A stretch of DNA of 64,000 nucleotides from Impatiens glandulifera (Eukaryota; Streptophyta; Magnoliopsida; Ericales; Balsaminaceae), in contig NC_061869.1 of assembly GCF_907164915.1 (NCBI RefSeq), forward strand, positions 26,281,616-26,345,615. The letters are read 5' to 3'. The first letter of the stretch is position 1. Each line of letters opens with the position of its first letter. A program made the position numbers and the translations under genes. Shown here piece by piece: positions 1 through 11,480 of the stretch. The notes beneath the pieces are model-generated. The model ran no database searches. It was not told where the DNA came from and worked only from the letters and a program-made list of their open reading frames with translations.

Positions 1-1749
1 GACGATTTCGCTAACTGGAAAATCTGCATGCACTTGCATCTGATCACTATGGATGATGAGATGACATTCAATCTATCTGAAGGACCGATCAAGATTGAGA
101 AAGACAAAAAGGATTGGACAGCCGAAGATAAAAGGAGAAACAATCTGGATAACCACTACATGAATCACATCTTTAAGGTTCTGGACAGAAATACCTTCTG
201 TAAGGTCAGAGATTGTAAAACTGCAAAGGAGGCATGGGAAACGGTGATTCAACTTCATGAAGGAAATGAAAGAACCAAAGAAAATAAGATAATGATGGCT
301 ACTCAAAAGTTTGAAAACATCAAGATGAGGCAATGTGAAACTATGAAGGAGTTTAGTGACCGATTCTCAGATGTGGTAAATGAGCTGTCAGTTCTCGGAA
401 AGAAGTATGACAACAAGGAAACAATTATCAAAGCTCTTAGATCACTTCCTAGTGCATGGGATATAAAGACGATGGTGATGAGGGAATCAAACTGCCTAGA
501 TAAGATGAAGCTACATGATGTATTTGAAGATCTAAAGGCATATGAGTTTGAAATGAAATCCAGGATCGAAAATGAAGCATCATCATCTACCGCTACTAAG
601 GCACTAGTTACATCAATAGTACCTGCAACTACTGCACCGATCAAATCAGTAGAACAATTCTCTGAGGATGCAATGGCCATGCTTGCAAAGAAATTCAGTA
701 GATTTATGAAGAAAAACCAACCTATAAACAACTATAACTACAACTACGGTGATAAATCTAACGTTAGGTGTTATAACTGTGATGGTTTAGGACATTATAG
801 GTGGGAATGCAGAAAACCAAGAAGAGACAACCGGAAACCGGATGATCAAAATCAAAGACACAACTACTCACAAACTGGTGAAGGAAATGAAGGAAAGGAG
901 ATTCAGAAAGCATTGATACCCGATGATGGAGGAAGTCTATGGGCTCACAGTGATAGCGATGATGAAATCTCCTGTCTCATGGCAAATGAAGAAGAACGAG
1001 TATTTGATTTTTCCTGTGATGAATTCACTAGAGAAGACTTAATTACTGCATTAAATGACATGGTAGTAGAGTACAAACACCTATCAACCTTAGTACCAAC
1101 CCGGCTTAACTTTAGAACCGACCCCATAGCATCAATTCGGCCCAACTCTGAAACCGATAATGCTTAATCCGATGAGATCATCGAAATCGAAGCAATACCT
1201 GAACTATCCTCCGATAGTGAACAACTCGAGGAGCCAGTTCAAGAGTCGACCGAAGAAGAGGATGAGCGAACCAAGTATCTGATAGTAGCATGGGAAAGAT
1301 CTAGTGAAGCAGTTAGGAAGTTATCAAGTTATAAGAGACCCTATAAGTGTAAATTTGGTCTTGGTTACTATATCCACACACCCATCCAACACAAATCCTC
1401 TAGAGGATTGAATCTCACTAAAGACAAGCTTCCTTTCATAAGCTTTGTCAAGAGTTCTTCAACCTATACCGAATCATCTCATGATTCTAAATTGGCTAAG
1501 GAGCTAACCTATGTCGGTCCATCCGATACAGCCAAATGGTCTCTCACTAAGAGGAAAACTACTCAACCCTATGATAGGAGCCCATACCACACCAATCAAA
1601 CCTCACCTCAACATCACAAGGTAACACTAAGTAGACAGAAACACACTAAATCGAGCGCATGTAGGATCATCAAAACCATATCCGGGAAACTTATGCGAAT
1701 AATCAAAGTATGGATACCCAAGGGACTAATCAACCACGGACCCAATTAA
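1..1749 (+). pseudogene. gag: Gag polyprotein of Sirevirus element 1, 5' truncated, one internal stop
   Basis: This is the structural Gag of a copia-type element, the protein expected to assemble the cytoplasmic virus-like particle. The reading frame is open from the first base and starts before the window. The helical gag region (motifs AKEAWET, NERTKENKI, LRSLPS.WDIKTMVM) is followed by one CCHC zinc knuckle, CYNCDGLGHYRWEC, at about 769-810. A long acidic tail follows and ends in the conserved LINHGPN at 1729-1746. A TAA at 1165-1167 interrupts the frame, but the same frame is open from 1168 to the normal stop at 1747-1749, so this is one gene with one nonsense mutation. Elements 2 and 3 carry clear homologues. 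Confidence 0.9.
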
Positions 1750-4700
1750 ATGTGGGTACCAAATAGTTTTAAATATGTATATTTTACAGGTTATGAAGAA
1801 GCGGCTTAGAAACTCTGAGTGGTATCTGGACAGCGGTTGTTCCAGACACATGACTGGAAACAGCAACCTTCTGACCGACATCAAAGTAGAAGTCGGTTCA
1901 ATGATAGTTTTCGGTGACAACTCGAGAGATAAAACTGTGGGCAAGGGTAAGATTGTCCATGGTAATTTAACAATCAATAATGTACTTCTTGTTGAAAACC
2001 TACATTTTAATCTGCTAAGTATAAGTCAAATGTGTGACGCCGGATATATTGTAGAATTTCATAAACATGCATGCTTAGTTAAGAATTCTCAGGGTAACAC
2101 ACTACTAACCGGAAATAGGTTAGGAAATATCTACAAGGTAGACTGGAGGAATGAAATTGAACATCCTATCTGTATGGTAGCTAGAAGTGATCAAACCTGG
2201 TTGTGGCATAAGAGATTAAATCACCTAAACTTCAAAACTATAAACTACATTCGTACTAATAGGTTAGTTGAAGGAATTCCTGATATAAGATTCAACAAAG
2301 AAAAAGTATGTTCAGCCTGTCAAATGGGAAAACAAACTAAGTCATCTTTTAAAAGTAAGGGATATACTCAATCTAACCGATGTCTTGAACTTCTTCACAT
2401 GGGATTTATTTGGACCGATTAGAGTCACTAGCTTAGGCAATATGCATTACACTATGGTTGTTATTGATGATTATTCTAGATATACATTGGTCATATTTCT
2501 AACATCTAAAAGTGACACCGCATCTAATTTGATTACCCTAATTAAACGTCTACAAAATGAGAAATCAACACATATAAAAACCATTAGAAGCGATAGAGGA
2601 ACCGAATTTACAAACAGCACTTTAAATGCATTTCTTGAGGAATCCGGCATTAGACACGAGCTGTCCAGTGCTAGAACTTCTCAACAAAATGGCCTGGCCG
2701 AGAGAAGAAACTGAACTCTCAAGGAAGCCGCAAGGTCGATGATAGCCGACTCGGGTGTTGCTCAAAATTTTTGGGCCGAAGCTATCAAAACTGCATGCTA
2801 TACACAAAACTAATCTATGATTAACAAGCATCGCAATAGAACACCATACGAAGTATATTTTGATAGAATTCCAAACATTTGGTATTTTCGAATTTTCGGT
2901 TGTAAGTGTTACATCCACATGAATGGTAAAACCTATTTAAATGCTTTTGATGTAAAATCCGATGTTGGGATAATGCTAGGATATTCAGCAGTAAGTAAAG
3001 CATATAGAGTATACAATACTAGAACATTAATTGTAGAAGATTCTCTTCATGTTGTATTTGATGAATCAGTTGAAAGTAATAACATTCACTTTGATAGTGA
3101 AGATGAAATTCCAGTCCTTAGACGGTTTGTCCAGGACCAAACGGGTATAATTGAAACCCAGCCGGATCAGGCAGATCATGCTGCCAAGCAGCAGGAAGCT
3201 GACACCTCAGTATCAACTGAGGACATCGGTCGGTCTGACATTATTGCTCAGCCTACTGATACGTCTAGCCTTGATCAAGTAACCAGTCATTTGGTAGATA
3301 TCCCTAAACAATGGAATTTCAAAAGAAATAAAAATCATCCTCTTGAACTTGTTATAGGTAGCCTTTCCTTACCCATCCGAACTAGGCAACAAATACTGGA
3401 ACAATATGAAAATTCCGCTTTCATATCCCAGTTTGAGCCGAAAAAGGTGGATGAAGCATTGGTGGATCCGGACTGGATTTTAGCAATGCAAGAAGAGTTA
3501 AACCAGTTTGAGAGTAATAAAGTCTGGTACTTAGTTCCTAGACCGAAAGATCAACCGGTTATCGGAACAAGATGGGTATTTAGAAATAAACTCAATGAAG
3601 ACGGTTTAGTTACGAGGAACAAAGCTAGACTAGTGGCACAAGGTTACAAACAGGAAGAAGGCGTTGATTTTGAGGAATCATTTGCTCCTGTCGCTAGAAT
3701 AGAAGCCATTAGAATTTTCCTAGCCTTTGTTACTTTCAAAAATTTTAAGGTTTTTCAAATGGATGTTAAAAGTGATTTTCTAAACGGTGACTTACGCGAA
3801 GAAGTATATGTTAAACAACCACTCGGTTTTAAAAATGCTGACCTGACCGGTCATGTATATCGACTAAACAAAGCCCTTTACGGTCTAAAACAAGCTCCTA
3901 GAGCCTGGTATGATACATTAACAGATTTCCTGATCAGACATGACTTCACTATAGGTTCAGTAGATAAAACTCTATTCAAATACGAGAAGAAGAAACATAT
4001 CCTACTTGTTTAGATATATGTGGATGACATAGTTTTCGGCTCTACTGATTCAAAGCTGTGTGATAAATTTTCATCACTAATGACTAACAAGTTTGAAATG
4101 AGTATGATGGGAGAATTAAGTTTCTTCATAGGTCTTCAGGTTAGACAATTGGAAGGAGGAACATTCATCAACCAATCTAAATATGCAAAGGAATTACTAA
4201 AGAATTTTGGAATGGAGACATGTTCCTCCGCCTCCACTCCAATGAGCTCCTCAATCATGCTGGATAAGGATGATGACGGTCAGGGAGTAGACCTGACAGC
4301 CTATCGTGGAATCATCGGCTCACTTCTTTACCTAACAGCAAGTCGACCGGATATATTATTTGCAGTAGGAGTGTGTGGAAGATTCCAGACCAATCCTTAA
4401 CAATTTCACTATACAGCCGCTAAACGAATATTGAAATATCTAAAGGGAATACCTGAAGTCGGACTGTGGTATCCAAAGGACTCAAGTTTTAACCTAACTA
4501 GCTACTCTGATGCAGACTATGCATGATGTAAAGTTGATAGAAAAAGTACTAGTGGAACATGCCAATTCTTAGGAGATCGGCTCGTTTCATGGTATAACAA
4601 GAAGCAAACATCGGTTGTTACATCAACCGCAGAAGCAGAATATATAGCAACCGGAAGTTTCTGTGCTCAACTTCTATGGATTCAACAACAACTAAGAGAT

Positions 4701-4973
4701 TTCGGTGCCACCGCCGAAGAATCTCCAATTTTCTGCGACAATACAAGTTCCATAGCCATCACATATAATCCGGTTCTACACTCAAGCACTAAGCACATTG
4801 ACATAAGGCACCATTTCATCCGGGAACATGTTCAACAAAAGCACATCCAGTTGGAGTACGTATCAACCGATCAATAAGTAGCCGACATATTCACAAAGTC
4901 TTTGCAGGAAGCTAAGTTTTCGTTCTTCAGAAATATTCTTGCCCTTACCGATATAAATCAACTTATTTCTTAA
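1736..4973 (+). pseudogene. pol: Pol polyprotein of Sirevirus element 1 (PR-IN-RT-RH), degraded
   Basis: Pol lies in the +1 frame relative to gag and overlaps its end. The pol ATG seen in elements 2 and 3 is ACG here (1736-1738). Domains in order: aspartic protease (WYLDSGCSRHMTG near 1821-1860); integrase zinc finger (WLWHKRLNHLN ... CSACQMGK, about 2198-2335); integrase core with SDRGTEF near 2590 and NGLAERRN near 2690; RT ([14 protein letters not shown] near 3565; [12 protein letters not shown] near 3877; YVDD at 4017-4028); RNase H to the TAA at 4971-4973. Breaks: an extra G near 2400 shifts the frame, and stops fall at 2712, about 2810, 4011 (just before YVDD), 4398, about 4524 and about 4873. 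The protein cannot be made from this copy. Confidence 0.9.
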
Positions 4974-5511
4974 CACCGAAATCTTAGTTCTTTAAAAGGA
5001 AATATCTGTTCGGACATACTAAACCATCAGTTCTTCTAAGAATGACGAAAAATTAAATTTTCATTGTACTTATTGAAAAACCGCATTGCTTATCGGTTGC
5101 GGTAAACCGACTAGTTATTTAGTGCCTCACCAAATAACTGCTTCGGAACTAATAACTGAAACCAACCGGTTTGGATATAGTATGCTCTGGAATATTTGGA
5201 TTTCCAACAAATATTTGAATAACTGATTGTGTTTGGACGTATCTGTTCTGAAAAGATTCCTCTTCAAAACAAAGCAGTCATGCCTCAAAAGACGTGAAGA
5301 TATAATATCTCTCACCGTCTAGGCCTATGACTCACATTCATAGGATAACAACCACCCTATATTTGCAAAGATAATTTTTATCCAACGATTACAAGAATAC
5401 AACGTGCTTTACCCACTAGTTACAATCATCAACTGCCTAATATATATAAGATAGATACACATCAACAAATAATCACACATCTAACATATCCTACACTTCA
5501 TACTCGAGCAA
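4974..5511 (+). other. Pol to accessory ORF A spacer, element 1
   Basis: Noncoding spacer with no ORF I would support. It occupies the same place as 35059-35834 in element 3 and ends in a TATA-like promoter. Confidence 0.6.
5441..5450 (+). promoter_or_regulatory. TATA-like box upstream of accessory ORF A, element 1
   Basis: TATATATAAG lies 71 bp before the ORF A ATG at 5512, a normal plant core-promoter spacing that leaves a leader of about 40 nt. The other five accessory ORFs of elements 1 and 3 have a TATA-like box at similar spacing. No transcript evidence is available here. Confidence 0.5.
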
Positions 5512-6261
5512 ATGTCTCACATCTCCTTCCAAAATGTCCTTCAAATTGAGTTTGATTCCGTCCTAGGAACAAATCATTTTGAGATCTACAAAATGATCAA
5601 ATCAATTGAGAACTTTGGCCTAAGAAACTTTCTAGATGACCGACATATCATTTTTCCTAATACCGTTATGGAATTCTTCCGTAACGCAAGAGTTTTTTGT
5701 GGTACCCCTTTCTTTGACACTCTTATTCAGTCCAAGGCAAGAGATACCATTTTCGAATTCACCGAGAAAGACTTCGCTCGGTGTTATGACCTTCCAAAAG
5801 AAGGTTTCACCGATCTAACTCCATCGGATGAGCAGAAAACTGAGATGTTCTAACACTTTTCTCGTTCTCCTCTTCCTATTGATGATCGCGGGGCAAGATC
5901 CTCATTGAGGGCTGAATATCAGCTGCTCAACGATATTGTCGGAAAATCAATCCTTGGAAATGATGTTACCAACACCTTCTGTACCAAGTCTTTTGACATC
6001 ATGACCGCCATCACAAACAAAGTTCCGGTCAACTGGTCAAGGTTGCTTTTTGACAACCTAATCTGGATGATCTCCACTCGCCACACCGGCTTCATTCCAC
6101 AAATCAGCACTCCCCTCTTCGATCTCGGTGTTCCTCTTTGTCCGGGCATAGGATTAAGCCCACTTTAAATCATGACTGGAGACACAGCCGATTCATTCTT
6201 CGACCGCTTTGAGAAAGCTTGGAAGAAGAAGCAAAGAGACGGTTCTTCCTCCAGCCGCTAA
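5512..6261 (+). pseudogene. Accessory ORF A of Sirevirus element 1, two internal stops
   Basis: Function unknown. About 249 codons starting MSHISFQN. Visible landmarks of the shared accessory domain: VLQIEFDSVLG at the N-terminus, FGLRNFLDD, VMEFFRNA, FTEKDFARCYDLPKEGFTDL, YQLLNDIVGKSILG, FDIMTAITNKVPVNWSRLLFDNL and GFIPQIS. TAA stops at 5851-5853 and 6166-6168 interrupt one continuous frame that ends at 6259-6261 after a short basic, Ser-rich tail. I see no signal peptide or transmembrane segment. The counterpart is 35835-36572 in element 3. ORFs B and C downstream share the domain, which implies tandem duplication. Confidence 0.75.
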
Positions 6262-6706
6262 GGACCTATCTTTTCGGACAATCGGTCGTTTTGTTGCATG
6301 AACCGGTTGTATATTTTAACTATGTCTGTCTTTTGTATGCCTTAATTGACCTCTGGTCCACATCGGTTTAATATAAATCCTATCTACTTTTGGTATTATT
6401 AAACTCTGATCGAATGGAAACTACAAAACATTTAATTCAGTTAGTTTCCAACCAGATTATTTACCTCGGACAAAACAAAATCACCACTTTTCAAGAAAAA
6501 TTGTCTTGAAAATATAAAGATTCTTCCTACCTTAAAAGCATTAACAAGACACATCATAAATGAAAAAGTCTTACAATTAATGCTTATGCGTTATTCTCTT
6601 TAACATACTATTTAAGAGACCTCCCATTCCTTTTTCAAACACCACAACACACTTTGCCATCCTGCAAAACTTATAACTTCCATCTCTCTAAACTCTCTTC
6701 TGAACA
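6262..6706 (+). other. Spacer with TATA-like box (6609-6615) before accessory ORF B, element 1
   Basis: AT-rich noncoding spacer. TATTTAA at 6609-6615 is 98 bp before the ORF B ATG. Nothing else is recognisable. Confidence 0.45.
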
Positions 6707-7471
6707 ATGTCTCATCCTACAATTAGAAATTACCTATGTGTTAATTTTGATTCCGTGCTCTCATCCGATGACATCGAAACAAACGAACTCCTCTTTGAAT
6801 CACTAATTGATACCGGCCTTCGTGGTTTCCTTGAAGAATCCGAACCAATCCTACTTCCTGAAGTTTTGGAATTTTTTTCCAATGATTCCTTACTCGAAGA
6901 TCTTATCGTTTCCATCATAAACGATAATGTTATCATTCAGATCTCAGAAGAAACAATCGTTGAGATGTTCAACCTTCCCACTGAGGGATTCTCAGATTTT
7001 CCTCCACGGACGGACGAAACTTTTGATGACTATGCTGAACTGTTCTCCACGGATCGTAATCCGGTTCAAAACAATGGCCTCAAAGCCCATATTGCCCCCC
7101 ACATCCAAATACTCCACGACATTGTCACCCAATCCATTCTTTGTAAGGTTCCGAATCAAAACTACTCCAAAAAGGTATTTGATATGATGACCTACATAAT
7201 CAGTAACACTCCTATTAATTGTGCATCGGTCATCTTTGGAAACCTGAAAACAATGGTTGAAACCAAGAAGAAGCTCGGCTATGCTCCTCAGCTGAGCTGG
7301 ACCATTCTCTCAACCGCTAATAATCTCGGACCGGGAACACCGGCGAACCCAACGAGCATTTTCACCAAAGAATCAGTGGAAGAGAAAATGGAAAGGATTG
7401 TTCTTAGGTTCTTTCCTTGGGTTCTTAGGTTTCTTTTCTTAAACGGTTCATCTATAAAACCGTTCATGTAG
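6707..7471 (+). CDS. Accessory ORF B of Sirevirus element 1, open (254 aa)
   Basis: Function unknown. It is an uninterrupted ORF of the shared accessory-domain family: YLCVNFDSVLSS near the N-terminus, TGLRGFLEE, VLEFFSND, ISEETIVEMFNLPTEGFSDF (residues about 78-97), IQILHDIVTQSIL, FDMMTYIISNTPINCASVIFGNL, GYAPQLS and NLGPGTP. The last two motifs and the length match ORF B of element 3 (37011-37772), with roughly 40% identity by eye. The final 30 or so residues differ from that copy and come from a locally duplicated stretch near 7395-7440, so the C-terminus may be shifted. No membrane segment is visible. It stays open while A and C of this element carry stops, but that could be chance. Confidence 0.7.
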   Translation: MSHPTIRNYLCVNFDSVLSSDDIETNELLFESLIDTGLRGFLEESEPILLPEVLEFFSNDSLLEDLIVSIINDNVIIQISEETIVEMFNLPTEGFSDFPPRTDETFDDYAELFSTDRNPVQNNGLKAHIAPHIQILHDIVTQSILCKVPNQNYSKKVFDMMTYIISNTPINCASVIFGNLKTMVETKKKLGYAPQLSWTILSTANNLGPGTPANPTSIFTKESVEEKMERIVLRFFPWVLRFLFLNGSSIKPFM

Positions 7472-7812
7472 TTTCGGCCGATCCGTCATCTGTCTTTATT
7501 TTATCAATCGATTTTTAATATTACTAAGTCTTTATTTTCATAAATCGATGACCGGTAAAATTCTAAACCTATCATTAAAATCTTACCGCTCAAAGTTGCC
7601 GCCAATAATTTTGGAGGGAAACTTTGGCGCCCTTTCATCGATGTGACAACTCACATCTTTTCAATGCGCCAATTCGCATTCTAAGACGCGCCCCTATGCG
7701 GCCTATAAATACAACTTCTCAAATCAAATTTTCATTTCACGCGATCTGCTTTCTCTCTCTTACAATCTTTCTCAAAATCTTCAAGCTCTCGATCAAACTC
7801 ACCAACTTCAAC
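7472..7812 (+). promoter_or_regulatory. Promoter-like spacer upstream of accessory ORF C, element 1
   Basis: The spacer contains TATAAAT at 7704-7710, 109 bp before the ORF C ATG at 7813. It also contains a GGAGGGAAA block at about 7613-7621 that runs into TTTGGCGC at 7623-7630, which fits the E2F consensus TTTSSCGC. The spacer before ORF C in element 3 (38090-38168) has the same block and the site in inverted orientation, followed by TATATAA. Promoter function is inferred. Confidence 0.45.
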
Positions 7813-10338
7813 ATGGGTCGTGACTCTACTCTCTTCGTCCACATCATTCAAGTTGATTTTGAAGAAATTCGAAACAACGGGTCAGAAGAAGCCTGATATG
7901 TCTTAGGGCTAATCTCTGCTTCCGGTATGGAATAGTTTCTAAACGGACCGTTCATCATCTATCAAAATGCGGTCACAGAGTTTTTCGCCAATGCGACTCT
8001 AACTGACGAAACCATCACTACGACGGTCGGTGGACAAACCGTTGAGATCACAAAGGAACTAATTGCTGAAGTCTATAACTTACCAACAGAAGGTATTGAT
8101 GTCACCGAAGGTGGTGATGAAGATGAACGTCTGGCGGTTTGTCTTGACATGTCTTGCACCAACGAACCGATAGTGGTTTCCGGGAAGAAAGGAGATCTGA
8201 AACCATAATACAGGCCACTGTGCGACATCATCTCCAAGTCGATTCAGGCAAGGGGAGGTAATTTCGACAGTCTCACCAGTTTCAAAATTGACACGATGAT
8301 TGCAATCGTCAAAGGAGAAGCGATAGATTGGGCGGAGGTGATCTTTTCCAACCTTTGCGAGATGGTAGATCCCGATTCTAACCGGTTTCGGGGGTATGCC
8401 GTCCCTCTAGGCAAATTACTACTTCACCTTAACATCCAAACCGGTCCACGGGTTATTCTACCAAGTAGTAGGATAGTGAAATCCGGCAACTTTATCAACA
8501 AGACAAAGAAAGTCTCGGCAAGTATGCGGCCGACGACTCAAACAAAAAAAACTCAACAGAAGAAGAAGAAAACTCTGGTGGCAGAAGGAACCGGAAGTGA
8601 AAGAACAACATCGGTTCCCCGGGCATCTAGATCTCTAAACATTCCGACTGATGTTCCAAACCCGAATATTTCAACAGCCAGCATCTCAAGCCGTTCCAAG
8701 GGCAACTCCGATCATCCGGTTAACACCCCCACATCACCCGCTCATGAAACCGAAGAAGAACGATCAAACATTGCTGACATGGAAAGCAACAAAGGAAAGG
8801 AGAAAGTAGTCGAGTATGCAGATGATGAGGAGGAAGGAATTCCAAAAATACATGCTGAAACTGAAACCGGTTCGGTCGATCGACCGGAAACAGCAGAAGA
8901 CGCACTACAAGAGATGGGGGATGCCTTTATTCCTAAAGTTTACAAAAACCTCACATCAGAGGCATATAAACGAAGCGACATATTCTTTAAATGGGCAGCT
9001 ATGAGAGCCGAAACCGGATTTGCCGATATGTTTTCAGACTGCCCGACACACTTAAAATGGGACACACTGGTGGAATTTGACAACTCGACTTTTGAGCTGG
9101 CAACGACAAGGAATGTCGCGGTTGCTCTTAAGAGAGGACCGCTTGTGGAGGTTCATGCCCGGTTGATGGTGTTCAACAAATCTATTCTTCGCATACAACA
9201 ACAACCGCAAGAAAGGTCCCTTATTGATCAGATGGTGCTAGATGCTCTGCAGCAATCGGTTCTTGAAATGGAAGAAACAATGACTCAGCTGGAATCAGAG
9301 ACCGGTCAGGAAGATGACGTTCCGCACCCCTCTCGGTCAGATCTTAACAATGCGGATGAAATGCAAAGGTCAGAACCTGACGTCGGTCATTCGTCAAGAA
9401 AGGAGGATAATAACTCTCCCCCACCCACATCCCCGGCCAGGACGTCTTCAAGTAAGTCCTCCGAACACCAACATGCTAACATGGAAACGGACAATCTGGT
9501 GTCCGGTTAGAATGATCCACCGCACAACAACCCTCCGGTAGAGTCGGTTGTAACTAAGTTGATCAGGGAATACTTTGACAAGTTCTTCCAAGAATCTATT
9601 ACACCGTGGCAAACTATGATAAAAGAACAAACAAAATCTTCACATCAGTTGATTGAACTTGCGATTCAACGGATTGAAGCTATTGAAGAATTAAATGCTG
9701 TAACCGACTCCTCCTTAAAAGCGGTTTTGACACAACTTGAAGAAGTCATAGCGGCTAAACTGGCAGCCGACGAAGAAAGAATCAAAGAAAATGAAAGCGC
9801 AGCCCGAAAGATTTAGGAAGAAGAAGATGAAAGCATAAGGATTCTAAATGAACGGGAATAATCAGATGCAGCAATGGCCCGAGAGGTCAATGAAGAAGAA
9901 GAAGCCAATCCGAACGCAACAGAACAGACTCCGACCCTGGCTGTCCATACAACGCGCGGTGAAACAAGAAAGAGAAAGGCAGCTGCGAAGAAGGCGGCTC
10001 AACAACTGTTAGATGATTGTGCGGATCCAACATGTGCACCAACGGTCAACTTGGAGAATTCGAATTCGGATGAAGATGAGGAAGATGTTCCTCCTTTGCA
10101 AAAACGGACGCGGGTTGTTCCGATCGTTGCGATGCCTCTTCGTTCCGTACCTTTAAGCTCCTTTCCTCAACAAAATCCGACTCATCAAGCACCTCCTTCA
10201 ACACGGCGTGCACCAGCAACCGGTCGCTCGGGCAATCGAGCTTCATCCTCCAGACCGGGCTATGATCCGTGCACTCCAGGAAAAGGCGTAAAGATGGATT
10301 ATATCTGGGAACTCGTAAACAGGGACGATCTAGAATAA
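7813..10338 (+). pseudogene. Accessory ORF C of Sirevirus element 1, long form, several internal stops
   Basis: Function unknown. A single frame of about 841 codons starts MGRDSTLF and ends at the TAA at 10336-10338. It is broken by stops near 7894, 7933, 8206, 9508, 9814 and 9859. The N-terminal 220 or so residues are the shared accessory domain (VDFEEI; AVTEFFANATL; VYNLPTEGIDV; CDIISKSIQARG; IVKGEAIDWAEVIFSNL; RFRGYAVPLGKLL). A basic cluster (KKTQQKKKKT, near 8545), a long Ser/Pro/Glu-rich segment, a conserved block near 8910-9170, a predicted coiled coil (about 9640-9800), a second basic stretch (TRKRKAAAKKAA, near 9967) and a Pro/Arg-rich C-terminus follow. The architecture suggests a nuclear or nucleic-acid-associated scaffold rather than an envelope protein; this is inference. 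Confidence 0.7.
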
Positions 10339-10714
10339 AGATCTAACTTCTATTTTCTTTATGTTGTTTTCGGTTTATCTTATGCTTTTAACTTATTATA
10401 TATATATAGGTATTTTTGCAAAACCAGTGATTTTACTTAATGAATTCTCTTTAAAATCGGCCTACTTCTTACATCTTACATGGTTTTGAATATTTTAAAT
10501 AAAATAATCAAAAAGGTAGAAATTGGTAGATAAAATTTTTGATAAAATTTTTCCCAAACCGAAAACTTTTTAAACCGAAATTTTTTCGAAATCTGTTTTC
10601 CAAAATTTTTCAAAGTCCTTTCTAAAAATATTTTTCAAAATAACAAACCTCTAAAATAATCACCGGACGCATGGTTTTGAATATTTTAAATAAAATAATC
10701 AAAAAGGGAGAAAT
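10339..10714 (+). other. 3' noncoding region with duplicated polypurine tract, element 1
   Basis: The polypurine tract AAAAAGGGAGAAAT at 10701-10714 abuts the LTR start TGTTAG. A degenerate earlier copy lies around 10500-10535. Multiple polypurine tracts near the 3' LTR are a known Sirevirus trait. Confidence 0.75.
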
Positions 10715-11480
10715 TGTTAGATAAAATTGACCGGTTAATAAAAACTTAACAAAACAAACCTATTGTGCAGGAACGGTCAGAATTTTCAACCGGTCAAGTA
10801 ATCAAACCGGTTTAAAGAAACAGATGAACAAATTAAAACTATCCGGATTGAACAGATGAACAACCTGAACGGCAAAGATCTCAAACCGGCCAGAAGAGAC
10901 AAAATCCAGAACCGAAAGTAGTCCGGTTGAATTGCACAACTGGCTAACCTGATAAGTTGGAATGAAGTATTCAACCGAAATTTAACGAGAAGACTACTTA
11001 AAGAAAGAAGTCAAAGATATCAAATAAAGAGCAGTTTACACATTGGTGCAAACAGACACTTTGGGCATATGTAGAAGATGACATCAAAGGATCAGACTGT
11101 GACATTACTATTTTGATACAAGTCTGATGATATGCTGCAGGCTGCAGAAGATTGCCTGAAGAAACAGTTACCATTTTGGTACAAGTCAAAGGAGCAACCT
11201 CCCAGGTGCAAGAACTATCCAACCGACTGTTGCCATAATCAAGCAAAGACTAAGTCAGTCGGTCTGCTCCATGCCTTGAAAGCCTAAACCGCATTTAATG
11301 CTATGCTGAACCTCTGAAGCTATCCGTTGAAGAAATGTGACCGTTGGCACATTTTCACCTATAAAAGACGAAGCTGAGGAAGCTGAACAACGTGTGACAA
11401 CTAGTGTGAGAAACAAGTCTTTAAGAAACAGTGAACAAGTGCTAAGAAAGAGCAAGAACAAGTTACAAAGTGTTTATCTC
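10715..11480 (+). repeat. 3' LTR of element 1, first part (split by element 2)
   Basis: It starts TGTTAG directly after the polypurine tract and is rich in AACCGG motifs. TATAAAA at 11360-11366 is the likely LTR promoter. It breaks at 11480, where element 2 inserted; ATCTC at 11476-11480 is the 5' copy of that insertion's target duplication. The LTR resumes at 17689. Combined length is about 1283 bp. Confidence 0.85.

Noticed and set aside
5512..7471. Accessory ORFs A and B as ordinary host genes
   Set aside because: The same A-B-C set recurs in the same place between pol and the 3' LTR of an independent Sirevirus copy, so they belong to the element.
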